From Actinospineispora spinosispora DSM 44797 (GTDB lineage: Bacteria; Actinomycetota; Actinomycetes; Mycobacteriales; Pseudonocardiaceae): a stretch of DNA of 64,000 nucleotides. Shown one piece after another: positions 16,602 to 24,587 of the stretch (the stretch's first letter is position 1; every line of letters begins with the position of its first letter). The stretch spans positions 1,125,771 to 1,189,770 of the forward strand of contig NZ_KE386833.1 of assembly GCF_000429025.1 (NCBI RefSeq), read 5' to 3'. Below the pieces are notes generated by a model. That model was given only the letters and a program-made list of their open reading frames with translations. It made no database searches and was not told the DNA's origin. A program made the translations under genes and the position numbers.

Positions 16602-16642
16602 CGCGACACGCTAATGCGTTGAGGACGCTCGGTACAGGCTCG

Positions 16643-16658
16643 TTGTGCGATCGCTCAA
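16643..16658. promoter_or_regulatory. PucR-type palindrome, site 2
   Basis: TTGTGCGATCGCTCAA, a 16-bp palindrome with one mismatched pair, between divergent pucR (start 16601) and the MFS gene (start 16763). It shares TTGTGCGATCGC with site 1 at 12558. A weaker GCGATCGC copy lies at about 16678-16687. Confidence 0.6.
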
Positions 16659-16762
16659 GACGCCGGGCGCCGGTTGTCGCGATCGCCGTCTAGTCGCCCG
16701 TGGTGCGCGGCGGTGATCCTGGGTCGCATTCCGTTCCCGCCACACTCCGGGAGGAGCGACCG

Positions 16763-18124
16763 ATGACATCCGGGCACCTCATCGACGATGCGCCACTGAC
16801 GTCATTCCACAAGAAGCTCACCGCCTATTCGTCGGGCGGACCGTTCATCGACGGCTATGCACTGACCGTCATCGGCATCGCGCTGATCAGCCTCGCACCG
16901 TCGATGGGACTGTCGAACGCCGAGCTCGGCCTGGTCGGCGCGGCCAGCCTGGTCGGCGTGTTCGTCGGCGGCCTGGCCTTCGGCTACCTGACCGACCTGA
17001 TCGGGCGGCAGGTCATGTACATCGTCGACCTGCTGGTGCTCGCGGTCGCCTCGATCGGTTCGGCCTTCGCTCCGAACATCTGGGTGCTGATCGGACTGCG
17101 GTTCGTGCTGGGGGTGGCGATCGGCGCCGACTACCCGATCGCGACCTCGCTGCTGGCCGAGTACCTGCCCCGACGCCAGCGCGGCCGGATGCTGGGCGCG
17201 GTGTTCGTCGTCTGGGCCGCGGGTGCCGCCGTCGCGTACGCGGTCGGTTTCCTGCTGCGCGACGCCGGTCCGGATGCCTGGCGGTGGCTGCTGGCCAGCC
17301 CCGCCGTCTTCGCGGTGATCACCCTGCTGTTGCGGCTCGGCACGCCGGAGTCGGCCCGCTGGCTACTCAGCAAGGGGCGGGTCGAGGAGGCCGACGCCGC
17401 GATCAAGAAGGTCTACGGACCGGAGTACGACGTCTCCCACCTGTCCGACGAACGACCGGCCGCGACCTCGTTCGGCGCGGTGTTCCGTAGGCCGCACCTC
17501 GGGCGCACGGCGTTCGTCTCGGTCTTCTGGACGGCCCAGGTGATCCCGCTGTTCGCCGTGTACACCTTCGCGCCGAACCTGTTCGAGTCTTTCGGCATGA
17601 CCGGCGACGTCAACCTGTACGGCGGCTCGCTGATCATCGCCATGTTGTTCGTCGTTGGCGGCATACCCGGGTTGTGGCTGGTGGAGAGGATCGGACGCAG
17701 GGCGTTGTTGCTGTGGTCCTTCGGGGTCATCGCGGTCGCGCTCGCGTTGCGCGGGACCATCCCGCAGCTGGGCGCGGTGGGCTTCTTCGTGGCCCTGGCG
17801 GTGTTCGCCCTGGCGTCAGGCGCATCCAGTTTTCTCGAGGTCGTGTACCCGAACGAGCTGTTCCCGACCGAGGTTCGCGCGACCGCGGTCGGTGTCGGGA
17901 CCGCCGTCAGCAGGATCGGTTCCGCAGTGAGCACCTATCTGCTTCCGCTGGCGCTGCTGCACGGCGGGACGGAGCTGGTGCTGCTGGTCGGTGCCGCGGT
18001 CTCGGCGCTGGGCTGGACGGCCACCCTCCTGTGGGCCCCCGAAACCCGAGGGCGGTCCCTCTCCAGTACGTCCGGCGCCGCGCAGAGCGACGCCGCACAG
18101 CCCGAAGGGGGTTTCATCCGATGA
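16763..18124 (+). CDS. MFS transporter (sugar-porter/aromatic-acid type)
   Basis: 453 residues with twelve helices. Signatures: GGPFIDGYALTVIGIAL in helix 1, GYLTDLIGRQ in loop 2-3, GADYPIATSLLAEYLPRRQRG in helices 4-5, PESARWLL before the central loop, and ERIGRRALLLW in the second half. ATG 16763 has GGGAGGAG seven bases upstream. The gene overlaps the ureohydrolase gene (ATGA), so the two share a substrate route; a guanidino compound is the best inference. Confidence 0.88.
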   Translation: MTSGHLIDDAPLTSFHKKLTAYSSGGPFIDGYALTVIGIALISLAPSMGLSNAELGLVGAASLVGVFVGGLAFGYLTDLIGRQVMYIVDLLVLAVASIGSAFAPNIWVLIGLRFVLGVAIGADYPIATSLLAEYLPRRQRGRMLGAVFVVWAAGAAVAYAVGFLLRDAGPDAWRWLLASPAVFAVITLLLRLGTPESARWLLSKGRVEEADAAIKKVYGPEYDVSHLSDERPAATSFGAVFRRPHLGRTAFVSVFWTAQVIPLFAVYTFAPNLFESFGMTGDVNLYGGSLIIAMLFVVGGIPGLWLVERIGRRALLLWSFGVIAVALALRGTIPQLGAVGFFVALAVFALASGASSFLEVVYPNELFPTEVRATAVGVGTAVSRIGSAVSTYLLPLALLHGGTELVLLVGAAVSALGWTATLLWAPETRGRSLSSTSGAAQSDAAQPEGGFIR

Positions 18125-19083
18125 GCAGCCAGGACAGGATCGTCGCTCCGGTCGACGCGACCAAGGTCCCGAGGTTCGCCGGTCAGGGGACGTTCGCGCG
18201 ACTGCCCATGGTCGACGCGGTGAGCGACTACGACATCGCCGTGCTCGGTGTTCCGTTCGACGGTGGGACCTCCTACCGTCCCGGAGCGCGGTTCGGGCCG
18301 ATGGGCGTCCGGCAGGCGTCGCGGCACCTGCGCCCCGGCTACCACGTCGAGCTGGACACCACGCCGCTGGACACGGTGCAGGTCGTCGACGCGGGTGACG
18401 CCCCGTGCACGCCGTACGACATCGACGCGGCGATGGGGCAGGTCGAGTCGCATGCCAGGGAGGTGCTCGGAGACGGAGGCAGGAAGATCATCGCGATCGG
18501 TGGTGACCACACGGTCGCGCTGCCCATGCTGCGTGCCGCGCACGCCCAGCACGGCCCTCTCGCCCTGATCCACTTCGATGCCCACCTGGACACGTGGGAC
18601 ACCTACTTCGATGCGCCGCTGACGCACGGCACGGTGTTCCGGCGGGCGTTCGAAGAAGGCCTGTTCGCCGCGGACAGCTCCATCCACCTGGGCATCCGGG
18701 GCCCGGTCTACGACCGGATGGACTTCGCTGCCGACAGTGCTTTCGGCTTCCGGATTCTGCGCGCAGGCGACCTGGACGACATGGGCGTCCCGGAGGCGCT
18801 GGACACGGTGCGCCGCCGCGTCGGGGATGCCCCGGTGTACGTGTCGGTCGACATCGACGTGCTCGACCCCGCGTTCGCGCCGGGAACCGGTACGCCGGAG
18901 ATGGGCGGCGTGACCAGCAGGGAACTGCTGCGCCTGCTGCGCGGCCTCGACGGGCTGCCCATCGTCGGCGCGGACGTCGTGGAGGTGGCACCCGCGTACG
19001 ACCACGCCGAGATCACCTGCCTGGCGGCCGCAACGGTTGCCTTCGACCTGGCGACCCTGATGTCGAAGCACCCCTCCGGCTGA
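18121..19083 (+). CDS. Ureohydrolase (agmatinase/guanidinobutyrase family)
   Basis: 320-residue Mn-dependent ureohydrolase that splits a guanidino group to urea plus an amine. Metal-site motifs are complete: IGGDHTV, HFDAHLDTWD and VSVDIDVLDPAFAPGTGTPE. GVPFDGGTSYRPGARFGP at the start fits agmatinase-type (SpeB) enzymes. Substrate could be agmatine, guanidinobutyrate, guanidinopropionate or another guanidine; sequence alone cannot decide. It is coupled to an MFS importer and faces the PucR operator. Repeat copy 2 begins at its stop codon. Confidence 0.88.
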   Translation: MSSQDRIVAPVDATKVPRFAGQGTFARLPMVDAVSDYDIAVLGVPFDGGTSYRPGARFGPMGVRQASRHLRPGYHVELDTTPLDTVQVVDAGDAPCTPYDIDAAMGQVESHAREVLGDGGRKIIAIGGDHTVALPMLRAAHAQHGPLALIHFDAHLDTWDTYFDAPLTHGTVFRRAFEEGLFAADSSIHLGIRGPVYDRMDFAADSAFGFRILRAGDLDDMGVPEALDTVRRRVGDAPVYVSVDIDVLDPAFAPGTGTPEMGGVTSRELLRLLRGLDGLPIVGADVVEVAPAYDHAEITCLAAATVAFDLATLMSKHPSG

Positions 19084-19153
19084 CCTCGCAGACCGCGATG
19101 TCGCGTCGCAGACGCTGCAGTGTCTGCGACGCGACATGACGCTCTGCGAAGTG
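19083..19153. repeat. Dispersed palindromic repeat, copy 2
   Basis: 71 bases, the most symmetrical copy: outer arms ACCTCGCAGA and TCTGCGAAGT; inner arms TGTCGCGTCGCAGAC and GTCTGCGACGCGACA pair perfectly around GCTGCA. It fills the gap between the convergent ureohydrolase and ubiX genes and touches both, so it may serve as a two-way terminator. Confidence 0.9.
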
Positions 19154-19155
19154 GC

Positions 19156-19737
19156 CTAGTTGTCCACTCCGAGGCCGTTCCAGCGGCGCGCCTTCGGAGC
19201 GGGGAGGCCGAGCTGGTCCAGGACGCGGGACACGACGTGCTCGACGATGTCCTCGACCGTGCTCGGGTGGTTGTAGAAGGCGGGCATCGGCGGGAGGATC
19301 ACCGCGCCCATCTTGGTCAGCGCGAGCATGTTCTCCAGGTGAATCTCCGACAGCGGGGTCTCCCTGGCGACCAGCACCAGCCGGCGGCGTTCCTTCAGCG
19401 TGACGTCGGCGGCGCGGGCCACGAGACCCTCGGCGTAGCCGGTCCGGATACCGGCGAGGGTCTTCATGCTGCACGGGATGACGACCATCCCGTCGGTCTG
19501 GAACGAGCCCGACGCGATCGGCGCGTGCTGGTCGTTGTGCTGGTGGACGTGATCGGCGAGCGCGGACACCTCCGCGACCGTCCACCCGGTCTCCAGCTTG
19601 ATGGTCGACCGGGCCCACGTGCTCATGACCAGGTGGGTCTGGACCTCTGGCAGGTCACGCAGGACCTCGAGGAGACGAATCCCCAGCACGGCGCCGGTGG
19701 CCCCGGTCAGTGCCACCACGAATCTCGAACTTGCCAA
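19156..19737 (-). CDS. ubiX: UbiX-type flavin prenyltransferase
   Basis: 193 residues. Motifs RFVVALTGATGAVLGIRLLE, the THLVMSTWA strand, SGSFQTDGMVVIPCSMKTLAGI and the late VILPPMPAFYNHP match UbiX/Pad1, which makes prenylated FMN for UbiD-type decarboxylases. TTG 19737 has GGAGAGG upstream; a GTG at 19773 would add 12 residues without a ribosome site. No ubiD-like gene is in the window, so its partner must lie elsewhere. Confidence 0.88.
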   Translation of the reverse strand: MASSRFVVALTGATGAVLGIRLLEVLRDLPEVQTHLVMSTWARSTIKLETGWTVAEVSALADHVHQHNDQHAPIASGSFQTDGMVVIPCSMKTLAGIRTGYAEGLVARAADVTLKERRRLVLVARETPLSEIHLENMLALTKMGAVILPPMPAFYNHPSTVEDIVEHVVSRVLDQLGLPAPKARRWNGLGVDN

Positions 19738-19806
19738 TGCCGCCCTCTCCGCCTGCCCCGGTTCGTTCCACACTAGCCGCGACGGCGGAGAACAGCCTGT
19801 CGACCA

Positions 19807-20352
19807 TCAGCTCTCCGCGAGGTCCAGGACCAATGCGTCGTAATGGGGTGCGTCCGGGAACGGCCTGAGCTTGCCGATCTGCCGCCAGCCCCACTTGAAG
19901 TAGGCGGCCCGCGCAGTCTCGTTCTCCTCCCGGACCAGCAACGTGGCGCGTCGCTCAGGGCGCTTATAGAGCAGCTCGTCATGAACCTGATGAGCGATAC
20001 CGCGGCCCTGCCACCCGGGGTGGGTCATGATCTCGCACAGACCGAACGTGCGGGTGCCGTCCTCGGCGATGAAATCCGGATCGACGGGTGTTGTCAGACC
20101 GTTCCACCATTTCGCGTTGGTGGGGAGCGAATATCCCAGCGCCAGCCCGACCGGGTCGCCCTCGACGGCACCGATGACCAGCTCGAAACCAGGGGAACGG
20201 GCGTAGCCGTGCACACGTTCCACGAATCGGTCCGCGCTGTAGAACGGATTGCCGATGACATCACCGTGCGTGATCACATAGAGCCGAGTGATCAACTCTT
20301 CACCGACTTCTACACCCTCTCGCCCGAAATGTGTGAAGGCCAGTTCGCTCAT
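19807..20352 (-). CDS. GNAT-family N-acetyltransferase
   Basis: 181 residues. The acetyl-CoA site is visible in EIMTHPGWQGRGIAHQVHDELL (QGRGIA equals the R/Q-x-x-G-x-G/A loop), followed by VREENETARAAYFKWGWRQIG, the C-terminal strand-helix of GNATs. It starts within the stop of the XRE-TPR regulator (ATGA). The acceptor is unknown; such pairs are common in actinobacteria but have no assigned function that I know of. Confidence 0.85.
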   Translation of the reverse strand: MSELAFTHFGREGVEVGEELITRLYVITHGDVIGNPFYSADRFVERVHGYARSPGFELVIGAVEGDPVGLALGYSLPTNAKWWNGLTTPVDPDFIAEDGTRTFGLCEIMTHPGWQGRGIAHQVHDELLYKRPERRATLLVREENETARAAYFKWGWRQIGKLRPFPDAPHYDALVLDLAES

Positions 20353-21650
20353 GTCGCGGCCACCAGTTCTCGCGCCTTGCGCACCTCAGGCAGATGTGTC
20401 GCGCGTTCAGGCAGCAGACGAAGAGCGTGCACCGCCATCGTGCGGAGGTGACCGCGCCGGAACGAGGGGGCAAGCGATTCGAGCACGGCGACGACGTGTT
20501 GCGCACCGCCCGACGGATCACCCGCAGTGATCATCGACATGGCCTGGTGCAGCCGAATCTGGGAAGCGCCGAGAGCGACAGGAGTCCCGTATCCGGCGAG
20601 TGCGGCATCCTGCGCGGCAGCCGCTTCGGGGACGTCACCTGAGTGACTCGCGACAAATGAGCGAACATGGCGGAGACGAGTCTCGGACCAGGACCATTCC
20701 GAGTGCGTTGCCTGACGTACAACGTCATCCAGCCGGTCGAACACTCGCTCCAGCTCGGCCAGCGTGTCACGGGCGCCGGTCCGATCACCTTGCATCGCCA
20801 ACACCTGCGCTCGTGCCGCGAGCGCGCTTGTCGTCCCGGCGGAAGGCTTGTCCTCCCCCCAACGAAGGGCGTCCGCGGCTAGAGACATCACCACGACCGG
20901 GCCTGCCCAAGGAGCGTAGGTGGTGAAGACAGCGCGGCGGCCGGCGATCAGGCTGGTCACGCCGCGATCACCGCTCAAACGAGCGGCACGGTCTGCCAGT
21001 CGCCAATAACGGCTTGCCGCAGTCCATCGCCCGGCACCCACCAGTGAGATGGCGGTCAGGCCCCCGAGCAGTGCGCAAGCGCGCGCGAGCCGCAGCCGCA
21101 TCGCGTGGGGAGACCGGTCCAAGTGTCGTCGCGCGTCGTCGAGGTCGGTGATGAGTTCGGGAAGCAGCTGATCGGCGGGTACCGACGAGACCAGACGGGA
21201 GTACTCGTCGGCGGCGCGTTCCCACTCGAAGGCATCGTGCTCGGTGATCGGGCCATCCAACGCGGCGTCGAGCTGTCTGCGTACTGGGTCGAGGTTTGCC
21301 AGGGCGCCGCCGAGGACGATCCCGCCCGCGGCACCGAGCAACGCGCGCCTACGCATGTCCTCATCATCGCAGCCGGTCTCGGCCTGCCCCAATATCTCGG
21401 CCGCCACCAGTTCGGTGACCGGGCGCCCGAACATCTTCTCCAGCACGCGCGTGGTCGCGGGCCGAGGATGCGGCACCTTGCCCGCGGCGATCCGCTGAAG
21501 CTGGTTCCAGCTGATCGAGGTCGCTCGTTCCCCGGTCTCCCGGGCGTGCTCCCTGGCGAATCGGTTGAACCGATCCTCGAGCTCAGCCCAGGTGTACGGC
21601 TCCGCTGCGATCAGCTGTTCGAGCAGAGTGCGCGGCGTTTCCCTCGACAT
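20349..21650 (-). CDS. XRE-type HTH regulator with TPR-like C-terminus (module 1)
   Basis: 433 residues. The N-terminal 80 form an unusual XRE-like part (ISWNQLQRIAAGKVPHPRPA then RVLEKMFGRPVTELV). Residues 103-125 (RRALLGAAGGIVLGGALA) look like a Tat-style hydrophobic stretch often seen internally in these proteins. The rest is helical, TPR-like. Divergent from a small membrane protein (21749) with the same layout as the second module at 22608-24570, and coupled to a GNAT gene. Role inferred as a peptide- or stress-responsive regulator; ligand unknown. Confidence 0.8.
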   Translation of the reverse strand: MSRETPRTLLEQLIAAEPYTWAELEDRFNRFAREHARETGERATSISWNQLQRIAAGKVPHPRPATTRVLEKMFGRPVTELVAAEILGQAETGCDDEDMRRRALLGAAGGIVLGGALANLDPVRRQLDAALDGPITEHDAFEWERAADEYSRLVSSVPADQLLPELITDLDDARRHLDRSPHAMRLRLARACALLGGLTAISLVGAGRWTAASRYWRLADRAARLSGDRGVTSLIAGRRAVFTTYAPWAGPVVVMSLAADALRWGEDKPSAGTTSALAARAQVLAMQGDRTGARDTLAELERVFDRLDDVVRQATHSEWSWSETRLRHVRSFVASHSGDVPEAAAAQDAALAGYGTPVALGASQIRLHQAMSMITAGDPSGGAQHVVAVLESLAPSFRRGHLRTMAVHALRLLPERATHLPEVRKARELVAAT

Positions 21651-21748
21651 GACGTGTTCCCCCCACGTGTTCCTCCCCTGAACGTCGCGGAAAGGCTGAC
21701 ATATCGTCGCACAGCGGGCATGGCAACGTCAGTCGGATCGGCCCTCTG

Positions 21749-21994
21749 ATGAGGCCTGTGACCAGACGAAACGGCAACGCGAAGATCGACGGTGCCGGTT
21801 GCCGGGTCAACTACTGGGACAGCTCGGCGGCGTACCCATGGTTCTTGCGCTTCAGCACGCTCGTCTGGTGGGTGTGGCTGGTCATGGGGTCGATGCTCCT
21901 CGGCATCGTCGCCGGGATCGGTTGGTGGTGGCTGACGGTCGCGTTGTACATCGCGGCTGCCGCCGTTCTAGCCCGCGACCCCAATGAGCCGTAG
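21749..21994 (+). CDS. Small two-helix membrane protein (module 1)
   Basis: 81 residues with a basic, polar N-terminus, two hydrophobic helices (TLVWWVWLVMGSMLLGIVAG and WWWLTVALYIAAAAVLA) and the end ARDPNEP. The protein at 24382 has the same helix layout and ends AKDPNDP, so the two are paralogues. Each is divergent from an XRE-TPR regulator and each is followed within a few bases by a copy of the sdaA 3' end. No known family name. Confidence 0.65.
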   Translation: MRPVTRRNGNAKIDGAGCRVNYWDSSAAYPWFLRFSTLVWWVWLVMGSMLLGIVAGIGWWWLTVALYIAAAAVLARDPNEP

Positions 21995-22014
21995 CCACGC
22001 CGGCATGACGAAAT

Positions 22015-22050
22015 CCCCGACTCGCGGATGTGTGTGTGCGCGAGTCGGGG
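22015..22050. terminator. Hairpin inside direct repeat 1
   Basis: CCCCGACTCGCG (22015-22026) pairs with CGCGAGTCGGGG (22039-22050), 12 pairs and a 12-base TG-rich loop. It now serves the small membrane protein gene that ends at 21994. Confidence 0.75.
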
Positions 22051-22056
22051 AAGTGG

Positions 22057-22137
22057 TCAGCACTCCACGATGCTGACCGGGAGGACCGTCAGGGCCTGGC
22101 CGCCCATCAAGAGGTCCTGGTACTTCGTGCTCATGTC
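22057..22137 (-). pseudogene. Remnant of a serine dehydratase gene (last codons only)
   Basis: Read leftward, this gives MSTKYQDLLMGGQALTVLPV and then SIVEC plus stop, aligned with MSTKYKETSMGGLALTVLPV-SIVEC of the intact sdaA. About 20 of 25 residues agree, so the fragment is not a very recent copy of the local gene; it may be the end of a foreign sdaA left by recombination. Nothing further upstream matches. Confidence 0.85.
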
Positions 22138-22187
22138 GTTACCGGGGGTTTCTGACCTCGCCTTCTGCGTGGGGACGCCCTTTGACA

Positions 22188-22230
22188 AGGCTCAACGATT
22201 CCGGGTAGTCCGTAGCGAGCCTGGCCTTTT
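22188..22230 (+). terminator. Hairpin with T-run
   Basis: AGGCTC (22188-22193) pairs with GAGCCT (22217-22222), followed by GGCC and seven T. It is one of only two T-run terminators noticed in this GC-rich window and lies 60 bases before cutA. Confidence 0.5.
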
Positions 22231-22290
22231 TTTGTAGTCGAAGTTCTGCGACAGGTAGTGGTACTGCTGACGACCGATAGGGTTCGAGTC

Positions 22291-22611
22291 ATGGCTGAGC
22301 ACCTGATCGTGATGACCACCACCGACAGCGAAGAGGCAGCACGGGGGCTCGCGTCAGGTGCCATCGATGCGAAGCTCGGTGCGTGCGCGCAGATCGTCGG
22401 CCCGATTACCAGCGTCTATCGCTGGGAGGGTGCTGTGCAGACCGATCCTGAGTGGCGAGTCGAGATCAAGACGACTAACGATCGCGCCGCCGAACTGGTT
22501 GATCACATCAAGTCGGCCCACTCGTATGACTTGCCGGAGGTTGTTGCCGTTCCGATCACCGGGGGCAGCGCCGAGTACCTGGCATGGGTGGTCGACGAGT
22601 CGAAGGCCTAG
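22291..22611 (+). CDS. cutA: CutA1 family protein
   Basis: 106 residues, the normal size of the trimeric CutA1 fold. Recognised by MTTTDSEEAARGLASGAIDA, LGACAQIVGPITSVYRWEG, WRVEIKTTNDR and YDLPEVVAVPITGGSAEYLAW. CutA1 is linked loosely to divalent-metal tolerance; the true function is unsettled. ATG 22291 is the usual start. Its TAG stop overlaps the convergent regulator's stop by two bases. It lies within the segment bracketed by the two sdaA 3' repeats. Confidence 0.92.
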   Translation: MAEHLIVMTTTDSEEAARGLASGAIDAKLGACAQIVGPITSVYRWEGAVQTDPEWRVEIKTTNDRAAELVDHIKSAHSYDLPEVVAVPITGGSAEYLAWVVDESKA

Positions 22612-23999
22612 GCGCTGCTCAACTGAGCCGTCAACCGCCCACGAACCTCGCGCGGCGTACCGGTCGCGTCGGCGGGGATCAGCTCCACAACGTCCCATAG
22701 ACGGCCGATAGCGAGCGATGCCTCTGTCCGGGTGGCGAGCGGCGCCGCGTTGTCGGTGAGCGCTGCCAGCCGGTCGTAATCACCATGCCGCGCAACTGAG
22801 GTAGCCAGATCGGCCAGGACCAGCGCCTTCACCTTCGTCTCCGTCGGAGTGAGACTGCTCAGGAGTGACGCGGCAAGATCGTCGGTCTCCCGGTGCCCCA
22901 TCCGGCCGTACGTCGACACAGCGAGGCTCCCGAGACGGTTCGCGGTGAAGAACGATGTCCACGGTCGACCAGGACCAGCGGGTACGTAGTCGAACACCGC
23001 GACCGCCTGATCCAGCGACCGAACGGCCGAGGTGGTGTCACCGACCATCGCTTGTTCCTCGGCGCGCCTGGCGAGAATCCACGCCTGAGTAGCCGCGTCG
23101 CTGCCGCGCACATGCTCCGATGCGTCGGCGAGCATCCTGACGGCTGCCGGGGTGTCGCCATCGCTGGCCAGGAGATACGACCAGTACCCGAGGATGCATG
23201 TCGCGAGCGCAGGATCACCGGCTGCCCGTGCCGTGTCGAGCGCCTGGCGGAACACTTGCGCCGCCTCTGCTGGTCGTCCGATGTCGAACATGGTCCACCC
23301 GGCAAGGGCCTCGGTCTCACCGGCCGAGGTCAGCAGTCGCCGACGTAGACCCTCGTTGGTGCTGTTCTCGGTCAACGACTTCAGCGTGCGGTAGTGCTTT
23401 CGGAGCGTGGCGACCAGCTGCCGCGCGGGGATGGTCTCCTCGGCCTCGAAGAATGATCGAGTCTTGTTCTCTACCGCCGTGACGGTCGCGGTGTCGGGTG
23501 CGCGCGAGCCAGCGAGGGTGTCCGCGAGCCGTTTCCATGGTGGGTCGACGAGCGCACCGGTTGCAGCCGCCGCCCCGGCCAGTTTCAGCAGGTTCCGCCT
23601 GTCCACGGCGTCAACGGTACGCGGCGAAGTCGCAATCCTCGAAGATCCGAACCACAGCAGATCGGCCGGGATGCGCAGTACATCAGCCCAACGGCACAGC
23701 TTCGTGAGGTCCGATGGCGGCGGTGTACCCGGCCGTTCGAGTCGACTCACCTGGGCTTGTGACAAGTCGAGCCACCGAGCGACCGCCGTCTGGGTCAGTA
23801 CTGGCTGGTGCGCGTAGCGGTAGGCCTTGAGCAGTATGCCGAAATGCTGGGCCGCGAGGGCATCCTGAACAGCTGGGATCAACCAGAACTCGGCAGGCTG
23901 GTCCCGAGGGGCATCGACGACGGTTCGAGCGCACGGACTGCACAACGACTCGCGTTGATCAGCCGCAAGCCGCGCACCACACCCCCTGCAACCGCGCAT
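22608..23999 (-). CDS. Zinc-ribbon/XRE-HTH regulator with TPR repeats (module 2)
   Basis: 463 residues. The start MRGCRGCGARLAADQRESLC has two CxxC pairs (with SLCSPCAR), a small zinc ribbon. Then an XRE helix-turn-helix (VLTQTAVARWLDLSQAQVSR at about 67-90), a hydrophobic stretch (LLKLAGAAAATGALV), and a long TPR-like helical region. ATG 23999 has GGGGGA just upstream. Same design as the regulator at 20349 but only distantly similar, so the two modules differ in specificity. Divergent from two small genes at 24140 and 24382. Confidence 0.8.
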   Translation of the reverse strand: MRGCRGCGARLAADQRESLCSPCARTVVDAPRDQPAEFWLIPAVQDALAAQHFGILLKAYRYAHQPVLTQTAVARWLDLSQAQVSRLERPGTPPPSDLTKLCRWADVLRIPADLLWFGSSRIATSPRTVDAVDRRNLLKLAGAAAATGALVDPPWKRLADTLAGSRAPDTATVTAVENKTRSFFEAEETIPARQLVATLRKHYRTLKSLTENSTNEGLRRRLLTSAGETEALAGWTMFDIGRPAEAAQVFRQALDTARAAGDPALATCILGYWSYLLASDGDTPAAVRMLADASEHVRGSDAATQAWILARRAEEQAMVGDTTSAVRSLDQAVAVFDYVPAGPGRPWTSFFTANRLGSLAVSTYGRMGHRETDDLAASLLSSLTPTETKVKALVLADLATSVARHGDYDRLAALTDNAAPLATRTEASLAIGRLWDVVELIPADATGTPREVRGRLTAQLSSA

Positions 24000-24139
24000 C
24001 GTTCCCCCGTAGTCGGTCAAGCGAGCATAGATGATCAACAGAGTGTGGGGAGCCGTTATACGCGCGATGTATATGCCCTGGCCTGCACGTATACCTCGGT
24101 GTCGTTGGGTGAACGCTTCTCCGCCGCGACCGTTGACGG

Positions 24140-24385
24140 ATGAGCGCCTACCACCTGCATGCGCGGTTGCACGAGGGACCGCTAGGCCGTCCGGTGCGGA
24201 ACGAACTCCAAATGCACAACACCGACGACCTGGCCGAGGTGGAGCTGACCGCGAAGGCGCTCGCATCGGATGGGTTCACGGTCTGGATTTACGACCACGG
24301 GCACGGTGATGTGTGTGCGGGTGCCAGCGACTACCGCCTGATTCTCCTGTTCACGCCTGACGGTCAGCGGGTGGATTACCGGTGA
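24140..24385 (+). CDS. Hypothetical small protein (module 2)
   Basis: 81 residues, no signal or TM segment. The middle (LAEVELTAKALASDGFTVWI then YDHGHGD) looks like a helix followed by a strand. It overlaps the next gene as GTGA and is divergent from the XRE-TPR regulator. Not recognised. Confidence 0.6.
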   Translation: MSAYHLHARLHEGPLGRPVRNELQMHNTDDLAEVELTAKALASDGFTVWIYDHGHGDVCAGASDYRLILLFTPDGQRVDYR

Positions 24386-24570
24386 TCGACACCGAGAGAC
24401 CGAACCGGTTGCGGTGGTACCTAAGACGTCGCACCGTTGGCTGCTGGCTCTGGTTGCTGGTCTGGTCAGTGGTCGGTGGCGCGCTCGTCGATCAGCTGCT
24501 GTTCCTACTGACCGTGGCGCTGCTCATCGCGGCACTCGCGGTGCTGGCGAAAGATCCCAACGATCCGTGA
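24382..24570 (+). CDS. Small two-helix membrane protein (module 2)
   Basis: 62 residues from GTG 24382. Basic start (RLRWYLRRRT), two hydrophobic helices (WLWLLVWSVVGGALVDQLLF and LLIAALAVLA), end AKDPNDP. Paralogue of the 21749 product by layout and by its end. Coupled to the upstream small gene. Followed 17 bases later by direct repeat 2. Confidence 0.65.
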   Translation: MIDTERPNRLRWYLRRRTVGCWLWLLVWSVVGGALVDQLLFLLTVALLIAALAVLAKDPNDP

Positions 24571-24587
24571 CAAGGTGGCCGAGTTGT

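Larger units (their letters stand above)
21998..22137. repeat. Direct repeat 1: copy of the sdaA 3' end and its terminator
   Basis: 140 bases closely matching 24588-24723 (136 bases): CGCCGGCATGACG at the start, then the terminator hairpin, stop codon and last ~26 codons of sdaA, ending TACTTCGTGCTCATGTC. Copy 1 has four extra bases in the hairpin loop and several base changes. It brackets a 2.45-kb segment holding cutA and module 2. Confidence 0.9.
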
